DNA of 64,000 nucleotides. It comes from Acheta domesticus (Eukaryota > Arthropoda > Insecta > Orthoptera > Gryllidae). This document shows positions 58,028-64,000 of this stretch, in pieces. The position numbers were made by a program, and so were the translations under genes. Positions within the stretch are counted from its first letter, which is position 1; the number at the start of each line of letters is the position of its first letter. The notes beneath the pieces were generated by a model. It did no database searches and was not told where the DNA came from. It saw only the letters and a list, made by a program, of their open reading frames with translations. The stretch lies in assembly GCA_031308135.1 (NCBI GenBank), contig JAHLJT010003656.1:76000698-76064697 (forward strand), read 5' to 3'.

Positions 58028-58560
58028 AAGGGGCGAGAGATATTTTAAAAAAATGCATTTGTGTAATTTTTGAAAAAACAAAAGAATACAGCAAAATGAA
58101 TTTATATCATACAAAACAGTGCAATTAGCACTAGCCGTACAAACAGTTAAAAACAAATTGAGTCCTTTTTGAGAAAATGGCATTTGAGCATTTCTGAAAA
58201 TACGGAATTTTGGGCTAATTTTCACAGACAAATTTTCAGTTTTCGAGAATCTTTAAATGACATAATAAAAGCACATGTACTCATAAATATAATGGTGTGA
58301 ACAAATCGCCTCTAATGTAAATGTTAAGGACAAGTCCAACAAATTACATTTTTTTTATTTTTGAAAAAAAAAACACAGAATTGAACAAAATGGCGTTAAA
58401 TCACGTAATAGACTGCATTTAGCACTATCCCTACCAAAAGTTTAAAGAAAACTTTTGGAGCCTATTTTGAATAAATCTTGTTTTTATTTTTTTGAAAATT
58501 ATTCCACGAAACATTGTGCGAAGACAATTAAAAGTTTCATAAAAATGTGCATAAGCTTAA
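57840..58560 (+). repeat. Diverged ~294-bp tandem units
   Basis: GCAATTAGCACTAGCCGTAC (about 58121) and GCATTTAGCACTATCCCTAC (about 58415) are 294 bp apart. Each is followed by AAAAGTTTAAA/CAGTTAAAA and a GAGCCTATTTTG/GAGTCCTTTTTG phrase, and preceded by AAAATGGCRTTTRA and TTTTCGA words. This is an old tandem structure that includes the end of the dispersed repeat above. Confidence 0.55.
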
Positions 58561-59419
58561 TAAAAAAAACTAATTATGGATAACAAATTTCATCTGAAGG
58601 AAAGATCTCTTTACCTTCAATTTTGTGGTTGTAGGAAGGCGCCGAAAAAACTATACTTTTGCAATATTCGAAAATTCAGAGTTAATCATGAAAATCGGAC
58701 CTATTCCACCTTTATTAGCGTATTTAGCTCTATTCTTACAAGAAATTTAAGGAACAAATTTGGAGCTATATTTGAGGACATTTTGAAAATGTCCATGGGA
58801 CTTCCTGTAAAGTAAAATCGCAGCACCTCGACTGGAGCCAGATCGACCGTAAATATCTATTTAGGAAAAAAATCCTACGTATGGTTTAGGCGCTGGTTAT
58901 GTTCACAGTCAGTCAGGCGAACGGACGTTTTGAAACAAAAACAACACTTTTTTGGTATGAAGGGGACCCAAAACGTATATTCCGTTGAAATCTCGAAATC
59001 AATTTTCCGGTGCATTACTTAACTTTCTCTGCTACGTACATTAATCCGTATACACGTACGTATATGAAAAAACAAAACAAAAAGATATCAATAAATTGAA
59101 ATTAGGTCGTATTTAAAGATGAAATTTGATTCACTAGCATCGATTGAAAGAAACAATAAGCATGCTTTATATGTATAAGAATGGATGTAGGTATGTAAGA
59201 GAGCGATGGATTCCGATACCGCTTGATTGATATCCATGATAGTTGGCATATCTTCGAGTTTTTTTTCATGGAGAAGGTTTTTTGTACTGTTTATTTTGTT
59301 GTAACTCCACTAAATGGCGCTACAGCACAAGATAGCAGTTCATTTTAATTGCATTTCCATTCCAACTGTGCTTCATAGGGGGTTTCATTGTTGATGGGCG
59401 TTGCCATGTGCTGCAGGGC

Positions 59420-59710
59420 GTGACCGAGGAGAGCAGAACAGGCGCCACGAGAGGGAGCAAGAGAGACAGGGAGAGCGGCAGAGACAGTGAGAGACCGAGA
59501 CGGAGAGACAGCGACGGACAGAGAGCGATGGAGGGAGCGACGGAGAGGGAATGTCGGAGAGAGAGCGACGGAGAGAGACGGAGACAGTGGGAGACGGAGA
59601 CAATGAGAGAGATGGAGACAGTGGAAAACGGAGACAGTGAGAGAGACGAAGACAGGAGACGGGGAGGAAAGGAGAAACAGAGAGGGAGGCAGGGAGGGAG
59701 AGGGAGGGTA
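59420..59710. repeat. GA-rich low-complexity tract
   Basis: The + strand is built of GAGACGGAGACAGTGAGAGA-like units with strong purine asymmetry. All frames are open, giving spurious Arg/Glu/Ser-rich proteins on one strand and Ser/Leu/Pro on the other. Confidence 0.85.
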
Positions 59711-60271
59711 GGACAACGTCTGCCAGGTTCGGATAGTATTATGTGTGTCTCCGTATGCAAGTCCACTATTAAGGATTTGTAGACTGGAAGCAATTACGTT
59801 AATGTCGAGACGGTGGTAGATTAGGTATCGGAAGAATTATAAGAAGGCTTATAAGAAGAATTATAGAAGAAGGAAAAATCATAAGAAGGTATCGGAAGAA
59901 TTATAAATGAGCGACGAAAATTGAAAACTGAGGGGCATACTAACAATAAAATTGACGTATATGTATGGCAAGTCAGACTATCCCACAACGCTCTTGACTT
60001 CAAGTTTAATACTTTCTTTGAAAGCTAGGGAGACGTCTACGTCAATTTAGGGACATATAACAACCTAAAGAACCGTGTGAGTCATTTCTACTTTCTCAGT
60101 TCCTCCGTTAAAAAATCCCTCGAGCATCTTTTTTTTAAAGAAAAACTGTCCCGTGAAACATGAAACATCACTGCGTTACAGCCTTTCTTTTGTAATTATT
60201 TTAATTCCAATTTCATACTCAACGATATTACAATTTCGAGTACTATGATAATTGAATACAGTTTCATAATA

Positions 60272-60867
60272 ATACATTATGAAACGATGAAATAACGATG
60301 GTTATTAATACATGAATGTGATATTACGATACGAGAGAGGAACGAGCGAATATAATAAACTTCATACGACTGTATTAATACCCATTACATCGAGTTTCAT
60401 ACGGTACTTTTTCTTACGACTTTTATAAGTTAATGTTTCACATTGAATAGTTTCGTGGCAGTTGATTTAGCCAAGGCCACCTAGCGGACAGCTAAATATA
60501 CCCTCGCATGCTGCCGCAGGTGGCTGTGGTTACCTGTCCGTTTGCGGGGAAGTACTGCGCTAGTCAAATAGAATCAAAGTGAAATTACGATCCAATTTAT
60601 TTTAAATACTATTCCCCAAAATATACTAATAATAAAAGAAATTAAAAGTATTGAGCATAACATAATATCAAATGCAATTTTAATGTACACAATCGAATGA
60701 AACATATGCTAAAACGATTCTCAATGATTAATTGTCAATACTTGGTTTGTAAACTTCTCTGTAATTGGTCAAGAACCTGCATCATAATGAAAACTGTATC
60801 GAAATGATTATCATTATGTAACTGGTTGCAGCCATCAAATGACCACATTATACAATGGGAGTAGAAA
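60272..60867 (-). repeat. Dispersed repeat arm B (inverted mate at 46495-47082)
   Basis: Reverse complement of arm A (see shared words there). It includes GCATGCTGCCGCAGGTGGC and AAGGCCACCTAGCGGACAGC on the + strand. The two arms are about 13.2 kb apart and flank the decamer array and the large LINE. Confidence 0.85.
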
Positions 60868-60989
60868 TCGCCGTTCATAAAATAACTTCTTAGGATTTTA
60901 TTCAAGAAATTTTTAATGCAATACTGTTGTTCAAAAATGTACTTCGATGTGAATACTTACGTGTCATTTAATATTTTGTTCATTTTGTA

Positions 60990-61640
60990 GAGAGATGTTA
61001 CAGTTATTCATTATGAGAAAATGTTTAACAGCTATGTTTTCACATGAGAAAGAAGTACGGACGCGATTTCATGCACCAACAATAATCAAGTTTCATTCAT
61101 GTTCGCTGAGTTTCATACAACCAACTCTGAATGTACATTTCCGAAATCGCAGTCACGTGAGATCTCCAGGTTTTTATTACGTACACAACATTAGCAACCA
61201 ACCAAATACCTCTCATATCCCATCGAGCAAAGCATCAGAGGGTGAGGTCGGTCAAGCCCAGAATGGAGAGAGGAACGAAACAGTTAGTGAGGAAGGAAAA
61301 AGGGAGGCGCTTGGGACTTCGAGATGAAGAGATGAAAGAAGACGATACCATATTTGTAGAATGAGCAGAGACGAATCGTTAGGGTATGTTGAGATGAATA
61401 AAGAATGTGAGAAATTAAGAGGAAAGGCAAGATGTGAGGAAAAGAGAGGTAAAAAATATGAGGAATTAAGAGAAAGGGAGATACATAATTGGATGGCGAG
61501 CTACGAAGTGAGGAGCAGAGTATTCGGTTGGAGAGAATGGATTGAGGTGGAGAGGGAGGATTAGAGCGGTGAGAGTGGTTCGGACGAAGAGACAGAATTG
61601 GGCGAAGTGGGAGATTTAGGAAAAAGATTGAAGTTTACGG
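60990..61640 (+). other. Non-repetitive DNA with purine-rich right half
   Basis: A 110-codon frame (60995-61327) and a 67-codon Glu/Arg-rich frame (61361-61564) are present. Neither shows a domain or splice context. The purine bias from 61240 to 61560 explains the second. Confidence 0.4.
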
Positions 61641-61699
61641 GCACGTCAACTACTAAGGTCATTAGTCTCGTGAATACTTTAGTGAATGTTTTATCCCAA

Positions 61700-62172
61700 A
61701 ATGGCGATGATTCCTTTCCAACTGGATGAAGAGGTGCGGTGCAGAGCTACATGTCGGTTTGCGCAGGTTTCACCCTTCCACGTACATCTCCCCAGCAGAG
61801 CACCGACCCCAGCTGGGACAGTCTCTAAGCTCAAGACCCGTTTCCTCAGGTGTGTGTAGTGAAGTACATGAAAGTATAAAAGGAAGATGTGAATATAGTA
61901 GATCAAGGAAGGGGAAGGAAAGATCGCGCGATTCGTGGTCCGTTTGTTAGGGTACTGCTCCGTCATTCGCCTGGTGTTGATTGGAGAAACGACAGAAAAG
62001 AACCGGCCAAAAGCAGCCGGACGCTAGAATTTTCATACTGACAGCGGCTGACCTCAACCTACAGAACTAGCTGGTGTCAAAAATCCTGTCACCATCGGAA
62101 CTCAAACCCTAGACCCCCCGATCAGAGCTGCAGTGTCTTGAGTTCATGTCCTGAGCCACTTAATCCGGTCGT
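61700..62172 (-). mobile_element. Full-length tRNA-derived SINE, minus strand
   Basis: Minus-strand order: A-box TGGCTCAGGAC (62149-62159), B-box GGTTTGAGTTCC (62097-62108), GATTTTTGACACCAGC, AGTTCTGTAGG, GTATGAAAATTCTAGCG, TTCTCCAATCAACACC, CCTAACAAACGGACC, then a 3' block with GGTCGGTGCTCTGCTGGGG. It is the source copy from which the neighbouring satellite took its tRNA-like head. Confidence 0.85.
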
Positions 62173-64000
62173 TATAAATTAATATTATAGATAGATATAA
62201 GTACATTTTAAATTTAAATAAACGAAAAATTATTTACACGAAAACAAAAGAAACAAAAATCTCCTGTATTTGCACTCTTATAAAAACTTATCCAGGTTAT
62301 TAATAACATTTTATGTCAACAGAGATATTTAATGTATTTTATTTACGATAAATATTATAGATATTTTGATTCGCCCAATAAGCAGAATATCGTGCATTTG
62401 TTAACAAGTTGGTTTGGTAATTTACGAACGTAAACAATGAATGTGATTTCTATGCCTACGTAATTGAAATAGTTGCTGCATGAAGCATCGATATGGATAT
62501 TTGTATAAACAAAAAGGAGATAAATTGACCTCAACTGACCTCAATTGACCTCAACCTACAGAACTAGCTGGTGTCAAAAATCCTGTCACCATCGGGACTC
62601 AAACCCTAGACCCCCCGATCAGAGCTGCAGTGTCTTGAGTTCATGTCCTGAGCCACTTAATCCGGTCGTTATAAATTAATATTATAGATAGATATAAGTA
62701 CATTTTAAATTTAAATAAACGAAAAATTATTTACACGAAAACAAAAGAAACAAAAATCTCCTGTATTTGCACTCTTATAAAAACTTATCCAGGTTATTAA
62801 TAACATTTTATGTCAACAGAGATATTTAATGTATTTTATTTACGATAAATATTATAGATATTTTGATTCGCCCAATAAGCAGAATATCGTGCATTTGTTA
62901 ACAAGTTGGTTTGGTAATTTACGAACGTAAACAATGAATGTGATTTCTATGCCTACGTAATTGAAATAGTTGCTGCATGAAGCATCGATATGGATATTTG
63001 TATAAACAAAAAGGAGATAAATTGACCTCAACTGACCTCAATTGACCTAACCTACAGAACTAGCTGGTGTCAAAAATCCTGTCACCATCGGGACTCAAAC
63101 CCTAGACCCCCCGATCAGAGCTGCAGTGTCTTGAGTTCATGTCCTGAGCCACTTAATCCGGTCGTTATAAATTAATATTATAGATAGATATAAGTACATT
63201 TTAAATTTAAATAAACGAAAAATTATTTACACGAAAACAAAAGAAACAAAAATCTCCTGTATTTGCACTCTTATAAAAACTTATCCAGGTTATTAATAAC
63301 ATTTTATGTCAACAGAGATATTTAATGTATTTTATTTACGATAAATATTATAGATATTTTGATTCGCCCAATTAAGCAGAATATCGTGTATTTGTTAACA
63401 AGTTGGTTTGGTAATTTACGAACGTAAACAAGGAATGTGATTTCTATGCCTACGTAATTGAAATAGTTGCTGCATGAAGCATCGATATGGATATTTGTAT
63501 AAACAAAAAGGAGATAAATTGACCTCAACTGACCTCAATTGACCTAACCTACAGAACTAGCTGGTGTCAAAAATCCTGTCACCATCGGGACTCAAACCCT
63601 AGACCCCCCGATCAGAGCTGCAGTGTCTTGAGTTCATGTCCTGAGCCACTTAATCCGGTCGTTATAAATTAATATTATAGATAGATATAAGTACATTTTA
63701 AATTTAAATAAACGAAAAATTATTTACACGAAAACAAAAGAAACAAAAATCTCCTGTATTTGCACTCTTATAAAAACTTATCCAGGTTATTAATAACATT
63801 TTATGTCAACAGAGATATTTAATGTATTTTATTTACGATAAATATTATAGATATTTTGATTCGCCCAATTAAGCAGAATATCGTGTATTTGTTAACAAGT
63901 TGGTTTGGTAATTTACGAACGTAAACAAGGAATGTGATTTCTATGCCTACGTAATTGAAATAGTTGCTGCATGAAGCATCGATATGGATATTTGTATAAA
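62050..64000 (+). repeat. ~497-bp satellite containing a SINE promoter head
   Basis: The anchor ACAGAACTAGCTGGTGTC recurs at 62061, 62558, 63054 and 63551 (spacings 497, 496 and 497), and the array runs off the window end. Each unit carries about 120 bp of SINE head (reversed, with A and B boxes) and about 370 bp of AT-rich DNA ending in TTGACCTCAACTGACC. Units 1-2 share CCCAATAAGCAG and GTGCATTTG; units 3-4 share CCCAATTAAGCAG and GTGTATTTG. Units 2-4 have B box GGTTTGAGTCCC, one change nearer consensus than the SINE itself. Confidence 0.97.

Noticed and set aside
59320..59793. Arg/Glu-rich and Ser/Leu-rich frames
   Set aside because: GA-rich low-complexity tract; compositional artefact.

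Overview
This 64 kb window is eukaryotic nuclear DNA and almost certainly comes from an arthropod, probably an insect with a large, repeat-rich genome. It is AT-rich with abrupt CpG-rich islands and has no operons or bacterial-style gene packing. It is full of transposable-element relics: LINEs with C2HC-knuckle ORF1, APE endonuclease and RT domains; Ty3/gypsy; Penelope; Tc1, pogo, piggyBac and hAT-like DNA elements; and tRNA-derived SINEs. It also holds long minisatellites and microsatellites. I could not confirm any host protein-coding gene, tRNA or rRNA gene. The coding sequence I recognise all belongs to decayed transposons. The exact species is not determinable by eye.

Layout. 0-3.9 kb: pyrimidine-rich DNA, a minus-strand SINE and a 1.6 kb G-rich minisatellite with a 100-bp period. 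4.5-9 kb: a SINE fragment, an internally deleted Tc1 element with target duplication, a CpG island with a pyrimidine minisatellite, and two plus-strand SINEs. 9.9-15.2 kb is a cluster of retroelement relics: a 5'-truncated LINE (minus), Ty3/gypsy RNase H-integrase, a second LINE tail (minus), and a third LINE endonuclease fragment (plus) that ends in a dispersed repeat. 16-25 kb: a tandem duplication, GC-rich and G-rich low-complexity DNA, a hAT-type MITE and a pogo/Tigger remnant. 25-33 kb: mostly featureless AT-rich DNA, one SINE, a three-unit diverged tandem repeat and a 1,000-N assembly gap. 33.2-34.7 kb: a Penelope-like element split by a Ty3-type LTR. 35-42.7 kb: several SINEs, a piggyBac remnant and a small foldback insertion with a hammerhead-ribozyme-like core. 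43.9-48.7 kb: a CpG island, SINEs, one arm of a distant inverted repeat, and a 79-copy GGCGGGCGAG array. 49.8-54 kb: the best-preserved LINE (5' UTR, ORF1, ORF2), cut off by a TA microsatellite just before the RT catalytic YADD motif. 54-64 kb: hairpins, direct and inverted repeats, and finally a roughly 497-bp satellite that incorporates the tRNA-like promoter head of a SINE.

The most interesting signals are non-coding: (1) the foldback insertion at 42.5 kb with a hammerhead-like topology and a 14-bp target duplication; (2) the SINE-seeded satellite at 62-64 kb, with a Pol III-type promoter in every unit; (3) the recurrent juxtaposition of tandem arrays with the 5' heads of SINEs, at four places; and (4) the G-quadruplex-competent decamer array. 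All assignments come from reading the sequence and recalling family motifs; no database search was possible.
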